Under the pieces are notes generated by a model that had not been told where the DNA came from, searched no databases, and saw nothing but the letters and a program-made list of their open reading frames with translations. This document shows positions 48,098-58,660 of a stretch of 64,000 bases of DNA, one piece after another. Position 1 is the stretch's first letter; every line of letters begins with the position of its first letter. The position numbers and the translations under genes are program-made. The stretch is from Chloranthus sessilifolius. Lineage: Eukaryota; Streptophyta; Magnoliopsida; Chloranthales; Chloranthaceae. Location: contig CM037593.1 in NCBI GenBank assembly GCA_021018995.1, forward strand, positions 17,822,088 to 17,886,087, written 5' to 3'.

Positions 48098-48518
48098 ATA
48101 AAACAGAAATATATTAAACAACTTAAAACATAAGGAATATTACACTATACACACACTATGCAACTACTATGCTGCTACTATGCATGCATTAAACAAATAT
48201 ATACAATGCTATGAGAAGTCTTACCGATATGCAGGACTTCTCCGATACACTCTTATACTAAAGAAAGAAAGAACAAGAGAGAATGAAAATACTCGGTGTG
48301 AATTTTCGGTGTTCTGGACAATCCCCAGGCTAACCCTTTTATAGATGGATGCGGACTTGAGGTGGTTTGGAATCCGCTATTGATTGATGAATGCGGACTT
48401 GAAGTGAATTGAAATCCGCCGCTGAGTGGGACACGTGTGCTGGGTGGATTAGTTGCAGTCGCTTCGTCCCTTGATAATTGTATTCTGACGTAAGGGCATG
48501 CGTCAGTGCTTCATCATT
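48098..48518 (-). repeat. Right terminal repeat (421 bp) with promoter
   Basis: This is the upstream copy for the minus-strand genes. Between its outer end and the TATA box are paired TGACG motifs (48505-48486), two 27-bp inverted repeats (48419-48393 and 48377-48351) and TATAAAA at 48343-48337. It resembles a pararetrovirus genome promoter placed ahead of the primer site and movement protein. Identity with the left copy is about 99%. Confidence 0.92.
48486..48505 (-). promoter_or_regulatory. as-1-like element (paired TGACG)
   Basis: TGACG and its inverted partner CGTCA enclose TAAGGGCATG. The TGACGTAAGGG half matches the as-1 element of the CaMV 35S promoter, which is bound by TGA-type bZIP factors. 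It is about 145 bp upstream of TATAAAA. Confidence 0.75.
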
Positions 48519-48569
48519 CACATTTGAAAACCCATCCCACCATGCTCCTTAGGTTTTACACATTTGACC
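48519..48569. repeat. 51-bp direct repeat, right copy
   Basis: Perfect partner of 41379-41429; see that entry. Confidence 0.92.
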
Positions 48570-49893
48570 CAAATTTTTTCAGTGTATGCTCTTACCAAAG
48601 CTAGTTTAGTTCAATTCCTATAATTCCCTTATCTTTTTATATTTTGCATACAAAAAATTTGTCAACCTAACCTTCAAAGATTCATGCTCGAAATTGATCC
48701 GAGGGGTCAAGTTCATGTACTCGACGTGATTAGAAAATTGAGTCAAGCAATGAAATCAAATCAGTCTGATAATATTTTAGTTGATGTTACCGACGTATTA
48801 CTTTATGTCATAGCTATTGCATTCAATGAATAAAAACTGTTGAAAAGGAGTGGACATCCATGATAAAAAATATGGTCAAACGATAGAAAATTCAATGTGA
48901 GAAATTTAGACCATAAAAAAAAATTAATTTTTTTTTAATAAATGGCATACGATATTGCTCATGATTCAAAAAAGGCAATATCTTGAAATCAGGTGATATG
49001 CAATATATGATTTGAGGTTTGAATGCATAGATTCATCCATACATTAGAACTCATAGACTTTTTTCATTTTATAAATTTATTATTATTTTTATAATTTTAT
49101 AGAGCAATTGCATGTTTACTAGCCTTTTAAAGGATGAAGTATTATTTTACTAAAAATCCATATTAAACCGCTGAATAGTTTAATAATGAGAATATTAGAT
49201 TGTTATATAATCTATCATCTTTTATTAAAATTATTTTCATACATTAGTAAGATACGTTCAATTGGAGCCGGGCTGCCAAACTTTTATAGCTCATGGAAGC
49301 AGGCTGAAATACCACCAATCTGCCCGTATTCGTTCCAATAGTAATTCGGCTGGGTCAGCCATCCTATTCATGGTATCAAGTACCCGTGATACATATATGT
49401 ATTTTGGCCAACCGATACATATCTGGTATTAGTCAATGCGGATCAGGTATCGGCTGATACCTTATTTATTTGATTTTTTTATTTTTTAAAAAAGTATATT
49501 ATATTAGAATCGGTTGATACATATCGGTCTATGGACCGATACTTGATTTGACACCGTGATGCTATTTGTTTATTTGTTTATGGAGTTTACATAACTTAGC
49601 CCGTTAGCCATCTCGCCTCATTGACTATTTAACGACATCAATGGTCGAATTCGCCCAGGCTTTTGCAAACTGATTCCTAGTCGAGGTGCGGAAGCCAATC
49701 CATACCCGGCCCAAATAGTTATGGGGCCATGCATGGCCAGCCTATTATAAATTGGGCTTCTAGTGCTTAGCCCATATACAACCACGTTGGCCAAGTCGTT
49801 ACTGTTCCAAGACCAGCCCAGTTAGGCCCATATACAATTCACTGTCTGTGCATTGGCTATACATAGAGTACTAACTCTATCACTAGTCCACTC
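48570..49893. other. Flanking DNA, one possible coding exon
   Basis: The plus-strand stretch 48687-48833 is open, preceded by T-rich sequence and a TTCAAAG acceptor-like site. It reads LEIDPRGQVHVLDVIRKL then DNILVDVTDVLLYVIAIAFN and a stop. Composition looks protein-like, but I do not recognise it. The rest is AT-rich with GATAC/GTATC stretches at 49370-49555. Confidence 0.3.
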
Positions 49894-51452
49894 TAAGGCC
49901 TCGTTCGGTAACCCAAAATACTCAGAATCTGGGCAGATTCTGAGTTTTTTTGCAAGATCTGAGCAAAGCCCACGTTCGAGAGCCAATTTTGGGAAGCGGG
50001 AATCTGAGTGAAAACGACGTTTGGTCGTTTGACCAAACCTCTCGGATTAGCTCAGATTCTGAGCTCAGAATCTGGGTTGGTGAAGTATACTCCTCATCCA
50101 TCTATGCAGCTGATCAAAACTATGTGTCCTCCCCAGCTACGCAGTAGCTTCTTTGAAGCTATTGCATCGTCTTCCCCAACCATCCATGGCGATAGGTAGG
50201 GGCCAGCCTCGATTCAAAAACACTTGCCTCCATCTCTGCTCCGATTCCCTTTGCGAAAGGCATTCATGGCCATGTCGTAATCGATGCGACTCGATGCAGC
50301 ATCGACTCGACTCTGATCGTCACCGATTACATAAAAAAAAAAAAAAAAAAAAATTATTATTTTTTTTTAAATTTTTTTTTATGTAATCGATAATCTGAAG
50401 ATCGACATCGACTTCAGCAGAATCGTTATCGATTACATAAAAAATAATATTATTTATTATTATTATTATTTTTTTTATGTAATCGATGACGACTCAACGG
50501 ATCGACTGATCTGAGAATCGTTATCGATTACAAAAAAAAAAAATATATATATAATTTAATTTTTTTTTATGTAATCGATAACGACTTCAAGATAATCGGC
50601 ATCGACTGATGTAATCGTTATCGATTATATAATTTTTTTTTTAATATAATCGATGGCGACTCAGATAGAGCCAATAACGACTTTGTACGTAATCGATGAC
50701 GACTCTTAAAATGATCGATGCATTGTATGCTAGTCGATATCCTTTTTCTCATATCTATCTTTAGAATTATCGATTTTATATTATAGTCTTCAAATCGTGG
50801 CATAGATCTCGTTTCTTAAATGAGTGTTTGGCTTTTTATGTTTATTGTTCTCCTATCCACTTTGGTTATTTATGTATGATCATTTGTGATTTCTTTATAA
50901 TTCTGAAGCTTGTCTCTTTTCATATTTTATTATTTCTCCGTAGTAAGCAAATCATATGGGTTGTATCGTATCCCAAATGACTCTTCTCAAGGTGAGGGTC
51001 ACCGTCATAGGTTGTCATACTCCTCGACTCTTATGGTGACGACGCTGCATAATCGCAATGGTAGTGTTAGGGACCCATTTTAAAAATAATAGTAATTAAA
51101 TCAAATTGAAAAAGACTCAGTCAAATATGTTATTCATCTCGATTGGTTGCCCGTAAATTTTGAGAGAAATTCGAGTACGGCACATAAACCGATGATTAAG
51201 ATCACGTTTCTACGTTCGTAGTATAATCACTGATTGAAGCTATTCTGAGGATTTTCTGAGAGGAATCTGAGTGGTTTAAGAACAAAGGAGTTTTGTAAGA
51301 ATCTGTCAGGAATCTGAGTGGTTAAAGAACGCATATGATAAAAATCAGGAATCTGAGTTCGCTAAGAATCTATCAGGAATCTGAGTGTCCAAAATCTGAG
51401 CAAAATCTGAGCTTTTCTGGGAAAAATCAGGAAACACCCGAACGAGGCCTAA
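49894..51452. mobile_element. PIF/Harbinger-type non-autonomous DNA transposon
   Basis: The element is 49897-51449 (1553 bp). Its ends are the 12-bp inverted repeats GGCCTCGTTCGG (49897-49908) and CCGAACGAGGCC (51438-51449). TAA occurs at 49894-49896 and 51450-51452, matching the TWA duplications of PIF/Harbinger elements. Copies of CAGAATCTGAG-like subterminal sequence are found at both ends (49920-50090 and 51240-51420). No transposase is present, so it needs help in trans. Confidence 0.88.
50316..50660. repeat. Tandem array of four AT-loop hairpins in the Harbinger element
   Basis: Units at 50316-50390, 50422-50493, 50517-50586 and 50612-50660 each have the stem ATCGTTATCGATTACAT, a run of A then T, and the complementary ATGTAATCGATAACGA, with variants. 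Each unit can fold on itself. Unit spacing is about 95-105 bp. Confidence 0.82.
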
Positions 51453-51551
51453 AAGCAAACGCTTGCCGTCGTTCGAAGCTCTTCAGCTTAAAAAGTACCC
51501 AAGGAGCAGAAAATTGGCGCCATTTTTTCTCCACATTCCACAATCGATCAG

Positions 51552-51662
51552 ATGACGATCGACGACGATAATTCGATCTACGTCGGCGGACTACCGTACG
51601 AATCATCGGAGGAGAGCATCCGAAGAGTCTTCGATTTGTACGGCGCCGTCGTCGCCGTTAAG
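51552..51662 (+). CDS. RRM-family RNA-binding protein, first coding exon
   Basis: The exon has 37 codons from ATG 51552. It has the start of an RNA-recognition motif: RNP2 strand SIYVGGLPY at residues 8-16, helix 1 EESIRRVFDLYG and the start of strand 2, VVAVK. It ends at 51662 with AAG|GTCCGT, a phase-0 donor. RNP1 and the rest of the domain must lie in later exons, and I find none in the remaining 12.3 kb. Coding composition is GC-richer than its neighbours, as expected of a host gene. The 5' leader begins right after a Harbinger element that ends 102 bp upstream. The intron holds copia and LINE debris, and the chromovirus starts within 5.8 kb. Either the intron is very long or the gene has been severed. 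Confidence 0.72.
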
Positions 51663-52032
51663 GTCCGTTTCCTTTTTCATTTTTTTTTTCTCTCTCTAGG
51701 GTTTCTGAAGTTTCGCTTATTTTCTTGTTCTTTGTATTAAACGATGCAAAACTGTGAATTGTATAAATATTTCGTTTATTTATGTAAGGTGTTTGTAGAA
51801 GGGACTGATTCTACTGACCGCCATTTAAACAGCATTTATTTTGATGTTTAAACGATCTTATACCATTAAACGTGTACATGGGAGCATTCTAAGCTGTCAA
51901 AGTTAGCTCATACATTGAATTGAAGTGGACCTGGAAATCATGCTGTTTGGGAGATTTGAACCATCCGATCTGTGTACTCTAATATCAACGGTTATTTTTA
52001 ATTCTTAAACGGTGACATGTTCCAATGATGGA
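51663..52032 (+). other. Proximal part of the RRM gene intron
   Basis: It follows the donor GTCCGT with a T-rich stretch. No second exon encoding GKCYGFVTF-like RNP1 wording is seen. Confidence 0.45.
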
Positions 52033-52236
52033 CTGCTACTTGTGTTGGGATTTGGATCCTAAAAGGCAATTGATGCCCTACTGATCTAGGCCCCGTGAAC
52101 GTTCACAATAAAGAGAAGAAAATAAATCAAATAGCTTACATGACCTTGGTGCTTCGCCAGTGATTTTCATCACCGGTGTTGCCGTCACCTTCGCGCTGCT
52201 TTCGCGTTGCCCTCGCGGCACCCATGATGTGTTCTA

Positions 52237-52272
<36 letters not shown>

Positions 52273-52500
52273 ATGCACTCTCAATGGGAGGAGACTTGTT
52301 GCAAGAGGAGGAGAGGACAACACCACCATTTTATATCGTGCATGAAGTTTCTTTCCCATCAAGGAAACTTCATGCAGCGCTCCACGCGTCTAATGCCATG
52401 ATTGCATTAATGAAACAATGCACTCTTCTTCCTTACCGCTCTCCCACTGAATAGGTTATTCTGGTGTAAGGGAAGAACGTAAAGGTGTGGACTTAAAGAA
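52033..52500 (-). repeat. Possible copia LTR
   Basis: It begins TGTTGGGATTTGGATCC, an LTR-like start, contains a (CT)n tract at 52234-52272, and is followed by copia integrase on the minus strand. No second copy is seen in the window, so the call rests on position. Confidence 0.3.
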
Positions 52501-52540
52501 GGTGATGACCATGGTGATGAATTGCTTGCCGAAAAAGGGA

Positions 52541-53060
52541 TCAAACAACCATAGGTTCTAGCTTATCATGACAGACCAAAGAGACGAGGAGGAACTGGAA
52601 GAGAGGGAATTTAGGACACAACACATGGAATTGAGATTTTCCTTTAAGAATAGGGGTAGACATATAATTGATCAAAAAACAGGCTGTAAGAACAACTTCG
52701 GACCATAATCTTCTTGGAACATTTATTTTGAGCAATAAAGAACGAGCAACCTCAGGAATATGACAATTTTTTTTGTTCTCAACACCATTCTACTGAGTTC
52801 TGTAAAGACAAGTTGTCTGTCCCTCATTACCATGCTCATGTAGGTAGGACTGAAGATGATAAGAGTATTCCCTACCATTGTCAAATCGCAAGATCTTCAC
52901 ATTAGTCTGACATTGAGTTGGACTAACTTATGAAATAGGCAAAAAATAGTAGCAAGTACATATGTAGCTCCATAAACCTTGTGCAATCACGAATAAATGT
53001 GATAAAAGTAACAATAGCCTTGTAAAGAAGTATCAAGGGATGACGTCTAAACATTAGAAT
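52541..53060 (-). pseudogene. Ty1/copia integrase fragment
   Basis: Minus-strand reading gives VKILRFDNGREY near 52880, a GREYSYHLQSYLHEHGNEGQ segment, an in-frame stop where NGV begins, EVARSLLLK and then NVPRRLWSEVVLTACFLIN in 52735-52541. These are the second half of a copia integrase core (second Asp in DNG) and the start of its C-terminal region. Upstream wording is broken by stops. It sits in the RRM gene intron. Confidence 0.8.
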
Positions 53061-53325
53061 GAACAATCCCTAAACATTAGAATGATCAATCTGAAATGGT
53101 GTGTTACATCTATCACCATTATATGGATGAGAATTTCAACATTTTTTTAAAATTTGAATAATTTGATACATTTTACATTGGAATTTTGAAACAGCAAAGT
53201 TTTCTAACTGCCTAGGAAACAAAATACATAAATAGGAATTGACACATGCCCAATACGACTACGACAGTGCCATAAATGAGCTGTCTCTCATGAAACAGTA
53301 GTAGCAACACAACAAATCCACCTCA

Positions 53326-53980
53326 TCACCCAACAAATCCACTTGGAGCCTGTAGATCAACCTAACAAGACTGTGGTCATGGCAGCATTTAAGGTCTCAA
53401 GAGACCTCCGGATCAAACAAGAAGTCTGAACAAGGTTTAGCAATTTAAGAGGAGGGCCAAAGTGAAAACTCATAACCTACAATTTGTCTCTCAAAAGCAA
53501 CTCCAAAAGAAAATTATTTTCTTATTCCAAATCACAAAAATTATTATTTATTTTTCACGGATGTTTTGCTTACATATATGAAGAAAAAAGTCCTAGTCAC
53601 TTTGCCACAAAAAGAGAAAATAACTTTCCTTTCATTTACCCCTAAAATCTTGGACTCAATAACTTAAAGAAATAAAAATAAAACCCAACTCGATAACTTA
53701 AGAAAAAAGAAATAAAACCCAAGAGGAACTTGCCATTGAGATCTTAATCCCGAGATTAAGATCTCGGTTTCTCTCCCCTCACGTGATCACTTAAGTGAAC
53801 ACGTGAGGGACAATCTTATTGAGATTAAGCTCTCGTTAACCTCCAGCTCCTCCAAGCTGCTTTAAAACCTGCTCCATGTCTTCTCCTAACATCTCTAGAT
53901 TCTTGATTATACAGCTGCTCCAAACCCCCTAAACATGGTTCTAACAGCTCGATTAATGGTTGTTTTAGGTGATTTCCATG
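53326..53980. repeat. Imperfect direct repeat, left copy
   Basis: Homologous to 55067-55785 over about 650 bp, with substitutions and small gaps (for example AGATTAAGATCTCGTTAA vs AGATTAAGCTCTCGTTAA). It may be a truncated LTR partner of the copy ending near 55800. Confidence 0.75.
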
Positions 53981-54898
53981 TCTTTGCCCCCCATCATTCT
54001 CCTCGGGTTGAGAAAACTTGACTTTGATGAGTTGATTTCCAACTTCGCTTTGATTTAGTCTTTGTATTGGGTCTGCCAACTTTTCTTCGTTGCATCTTCT
54101 TCCATAATTTTCGTCTTTCTCTTCCAAGCCTTGTCTCTGGCCCTTTCCTTCCGTTTTCTTTGTCTTTGGCTGTCGCTCGAATCTTCATGTTCCCATAATC
54201 GAAATTTTTTCTAATCCGGCGAAATTCCTTTCACGACTATTACACATTCATTGAGATAATTTTGATCTACGCCATTCATCTTGTAGGTACTATCATTGGG
54301 CGATTGATACCTAACGATTATTTGATCTAGCTTTTTTTTTCGTGTTCAAGATTTCCATTGGACTGTTGGAATTATTCAGGATGGGAATCCGTCATCTTGT
54401 CAACATCGTGATCTTCATCAGGCTGTTAATCATTTTTTGTTTAAGATTAGAAGCCTTCTCATCGTTAGACTTCTCTTTGATCGCTTCATCATTGATTGAG
54501 ACTTGATCTACCACTCTTTCACCGTTGGATTCTTCATCGGACTCGTGATCAATAGTTAAAACTTGATCCAAAGCCTCTATGGCATGAAGATCATGATCCT
54601 AGCGTTGATCTTGTTCAAAAACTTTATCGGATACCCTTTCTTTGATCGAGTCATCTTGTTCGAATTTTGAGATAAAAAAATGACTGTGTTAAGTGCTAAC
54701 AACATGCATGTCACTTTTGCGCATCGGTTCTTCACAAATCGTGACTTACGATTCCGATGGCGTCCCCGGCTTGCTTCTACGGGGAAGAATCATTCGATCA
54801 AACTTTTGGAACACCCTTTGAGCTTCACGCTCCAATCAATCCAATCACGGCATCTACCCGTGATGATAATTTCATCGGTTTTCCTATGGTAAACACCC

Positions 54899-54910
54899 GC
54901 TCTGATACCA
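54899..54910 (-). other. Primer-binding site TGGTATCAGAGC (initiator Met)
   Basis: A perfect 12-base initiator-Met primer site. It lies next to TGATGAGAAAGC at 54913, the start of the adjoining LTR on the plus strand. It shows that 54913 rightward is an LTR and that the element reads to the left. Confidence 0.78.
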
Positions 54911-54912
54911 TC

Positions 54913-55800
54913 TGATGAGAAAGCATGAACCTCCATATTTGAGAGGGTACTAGCTTTGATGCAAAATTAGTAATACTAATATCCCAAACTAATGTTGTAG
55001 AACTGGTGAATAGTAATCCACTGCTATGTATGCCTTTTCAAGAAGGCACAGAAGCATATCAACCTCACCATCCAACAAATCCACTTTGAGCCTGTAGAGC
55101 AGCCTAATAAGGCTGATCATGGCAGCATCTAGGGTCTCAAAAAATCTCCAGATCATACAAGAAATCTGAACAAGAACTAGCAGTTTAAGAGGAAGGCATA
55201 GTGAAAACTCTCGTGACTTACAATTTGTCTCTCAAAAGAAACTCGAAAAGGAAACTAATGTCTTATTCCAATCACAAAAATCATAATCTGTTTTGCACTG
55301 CTGTTTTGCTTACATTTATAAAGAAAAAGGGAAACAAATAGATTAGTTCATACCATGTCAATCTCGATCTATGAAGGGCAGTTTTGTTGATGCTTTCCTG
55401 TTGAGAAAGAAGAAGAAAAGAGAGACCAAGTCCTAGTCACTTTGCCACGAATAAAGAAAATAACTTTCCTACCATTTACCCCTAAAATCTAGGACTCGAT
55501 AATTTTAAAAACAGAAATAAAAAAAACCCAAAAGAAACTTGCGATTGAGATCTTAATCCCGAGATTAAGATCTCGGTTTCCCTCCCTTCACGTGATCACT
55601 TAAGTGAACACATTAGGGGCAGGCCTATTGAGATTAAGATCTCGTTAATCTCCGGCTCCTCCAAGCTGCTCCAAAGCCTGCTCCATATCTTCTCAAAACA
55701 TCTCCAGATTATAGATTATACAGCTGCTTCAAACCTCCTAAACCTGGTTCAAACAGCTCCGTTAATAGCTGATTTAGGTGATCCTTTTTCTCCTCTTAAT
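54913..55800 (-). repeat. 5' LTR of a truncated copia-like element
   Basis: It begins TGATGAGAAAGC beside the primer-binding site. Its 55067-55785 part matches 53326-53980. The right end is approximate. The internal region 53990-54898 has Glu/Lys-rich minus frames but no recognisable gag. Confidence 0.55.
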
Positions 55801-55865
55801 GCCCCGCATCACTAAACATCTTTCGGGTCGACAACTCTTTTTCTCGATGGCTGCTGCTGCTGCTG

Positions 55866-55896
<31 letters not shown>

Positions 55897-57100
55897 TAGA
55901 TATGATATATTTCTCAATAGTCGAGAGAGTTGACACTCAGATTTCTCACAATAGATTTCTCGGCAGTGGAGAGAGTTGGCTCTCAGATACCTCGGCTCTC
56001 ATGACACTGATGGCTCTCTCTCTCTCTCTCTCTCTCCCTCTCTCCCTCTCTCGACACTCCTGAGAAATTTCTCGGCACTCAACAAATCTCTGAATAAGTT
56101 TTTTTTTTTGGTATATCTCTTCTTTTTTCCCACTGAGCAAAACAGCAGATTTCTCTTTCGTTTTTTGGTTTATGTTTACTGATTTCTCGGCACTCAAATT
56201 TCTGTTTTTTTTTTTTTTTTAAATCGCCTCTGCACTCAGATTTTCTCTCATTTTTTATCACTAGGTGCTTGAGACTTGACAGTCTAGGTTTTCTTTCTTC
56301 TTTTTTTCATTCAGCAGCCAACAATCATTTTAGGCCAGTTTGGTCAAAATATCTAATTAAATTAGTTTAATGGTGCTTCCATCTAAAGTTAAGATAATCA
56401 CAGGCGGGCTATCTTTTATTGTTATGTTAATGGTGTTGCTCCCTAATATAAAAGAATCACAGGTAGGCAGGGCTATCTTATATACATTAGTAATTAAGTA
56501 ATTATAAGTTTTTTTCCATCTTCACGTAGGACTGATCAACTGGTTTTGATTTTGCCTATTTATGAGTTATCATTAATTCTGTTTACGATTATCGACTGTT
56601 TTGGTGTTATCTTAGAATTATATTTTAATTAGGAATTCTAGTGGTATTATGAGTTTTACTTATAAACATTGTAGTGATGCTAGTTTTCTATTTTAAATTT
56701 TTAACTAGAAGTTTATTTTTTCAATCTTCAACTAGGGCTGATCAACTGGTTATGATTTTGCCTATTTTTGAGTTATCATTAATCTGTTTTATGGGCTGTT
56801 TCAATTATCGACTGTTTTGGTGTTATGTTGGAATTATATTTTAATTAGGAATTCAGGTGGTATTAGGAGTTTTACTTAAAAACATTGTAGTGATGTTTGT
56901 ATTTTAAAATTTTAACTAGGAGTTCTGTTGAAGTTTTACATTTATATATTATCAAATCTGAGTTCCTATCTGTTTTCTCTTTTATATGTTCTTTTTATGC
57001 ATTTACTTCTGTGTCAAAGACATATACATCAAGAAAACATAGAGGAAGAGTTTAATTTCTAACAGTGTGCAAGCAACTAACTACTCTGAAATCGATTTTA
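55801..57100. other. Intron DNA with CT microsatellites
   Basis: (CT)n tracts lie near 55866-55890 and 56014-56053, and T-runs near 56100 and 56206. Two homologous stretches, about 56510-56700 and 56730-56920, share GATCAACTGGTT ... GATTTTGCCTATTT and form a 210-bp tandem duplication. No gene is supported. Confidence 0.6.
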
Positions 57101-57109
57101 TATAATTAG

Positions 57110-57454
57110 CATTAATACTAGAGGCAGATAATTCATGAGTGGTGGTCTGGTGTTTGGAAAGCTCCTACCCCAAAAGTCAAAATATTTGGCTGGAGCTTTG
57201 CCTGGGGCCATATCCTTAATGTTGATCAGCTTCTTTTTATTCATTGCTTTGTTGCTAGTGATAATTGGGTAACTATCTATCGGTTGTTCAATAAAAGTTG
57301 GGGTCAGCCTGAAGACCATACACAATTGTTGAATATGTGCGAGGGTGTACAGATTGAAGACACTGCAGTCTCTCTTTGGAGGGCATCTCTTTGCTGTTTT
57401 CTGGGCTATTTGGAGAAAAAGGAATAGAATCTTGCAGAGAAATGGTAAACCAAT
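57110..57454 (+). pseudogene. LINE (L1-type) 3' fragment with zinc-binding RT domain
   Basis: The plus strand reads WWSGVWKAPTPKVKIFGWSF, then LNVDQLLFIHCFVASDNWVT, and further on a LWRASLCCFLGYLEKK segment. This is the zf-RVT type region found at the C-terminus of plant L1 reverse transcriptases. Frames change near 57340 and 57420. It is cut by the chromovirus LTR at 57455. Confidence 0.72.
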
Positions 57455-58364
57455 TGATGCGGGACAAGGACCCTAAACTACGTGATTGCTATGATTTAAT
57501 TAATTGTCGAAATTAAACTAAATTAATTAAGCAATAAACTTGAAAATAATGCGGATATCTTCGGGTTTTGTAGTTTTCCATTGGGAAAATCGTGCTAGAT
57601 GTGAGTAGGGTCCAGTCCGTGCCCTAAATTCGTTAGATTCGCGGTGTAGATCGGTCTAGAGGTAGAACTCTAGTTATTCCAGATTAGGGCGCCGCTCGGG
57701 ATTCAATGTTGGAGTCGCGAGTGCTCTAAGGGTTCTGATTCGGGTTGGTTTAATGGCTCAGATAAAATCTGGGCTTGAATCGGATTGATTCAGGGACTCA
57801 GATGGGATCTAGGATTTATAAACTTCGGGGTATTTAAAGGTGGGGTGACTGATTTGAGGATTTAGGGGATTGGATCGAATCAACGGTACAAATTTAGGAA
57901 TTTTAGGAAAAGTTAATGGCTGGATTTACAGTTTATGGGATCAACAAGCAGAGAAAAAAATAAAATAAAGAGATAGATAGAAGATAGATTTTGTGGGCTT
58001 CACACCCTTGGCTTCACACCAAACCCTTCTCGGGAAGCGAAGATTCACTCTTCATGGAGGCTCATCTCAAGCACACAAGCAAAAACTTTTTTTTCATTCA
58101 ATAATCAACTCCTTACATTAATTTTTAAAAGACCTTATATAGGAGGCCTCAAAAATAAAACCCTAAAACAAAAGTAAACACAAAGAAAGACAAGTTTTCC
58201 CCTAACAATTTAAATTCGAATTCTGGTCACATGCCAGTCAATCGATCAACTCTTGGTTTTCGATCGATTGACTTATATGTATGTTGCCAGAATTAAATCT
58301 TCAAAGGCCATAGTCAATCGATCGAATTCCCAGAGTTGATCGATTGACTGGCATTGGTCCAGCA
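57455..58364 (-). repeat. 3' LTR of the chromovirus
   Basis: It starts TGATGCGGGACAAGGACC and ends GGTCCAGCA. The first part matches the right LTR from 63430. Palindromes TCAATCGATCAA/CGATCGATTGA (58238-58350) lie upstream of the minus-strand TATA CCTATATAAGG (58143-58133). The right end is set by the TGCTGG start on the minus strand and could be a few bases off. Confidence 0.82.
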
Positions 58365-58376
58365 TGCTGATTTCTT

Positions 58377-58660
58377 TTAAGTCGGGTTTTGATCTCTGTT
58401 TCCGTTCTGCTTCTTCCGACGCCGGTACATGCGAAACTGTTCGCATCCAATGTCTACAATGTTGGCGTCCTCACCAATTCTCCTAGGCCGAAAAGGATTC
58501 ATCACCGATGAAGCGGCGTGGTGATAGTGATCGAACACGTCGGGGTCCAAGCATCGCACCTCGTCTTCAGTTAACCACGTATTCTCGGAGTCCTGCTTTC
58601 CCATCCACTTGACCAAGTATTTCTGAAACCCTCCACCATGCGTGGATACCATAAAATCAT
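58377..58660 (-). pseudogene. Chromodomain at the end of chromovirus integrase
   Basis: The frame 58652-58377 has FQKYLVKWMGKQDSENTWL then LDPDVFDHY, a chromodomain, and ends in a basic tail (RRRKKQNGN). The chromodomain tethers integrase to histone marks and defines chromoviruses. Stops between 58660 and 58690 separate it from the integrase C-terminus. Confidence 0.85.

Noticed and set aside
41430..48518. Ordinary LTR retrotransposon for the caulimovirid-like element
   Set aside because: It has a movement protein and viroplasmin domain, no TG...CA ends, a primer site away from the repeat, and no integrase. I did not assign it to a named genus because I cannot run a tree.
52176..52454. 92-codon plus frame with Ser/Leu run
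   Set aside because: Produced by a (CT)n microsatellite, with no domain.
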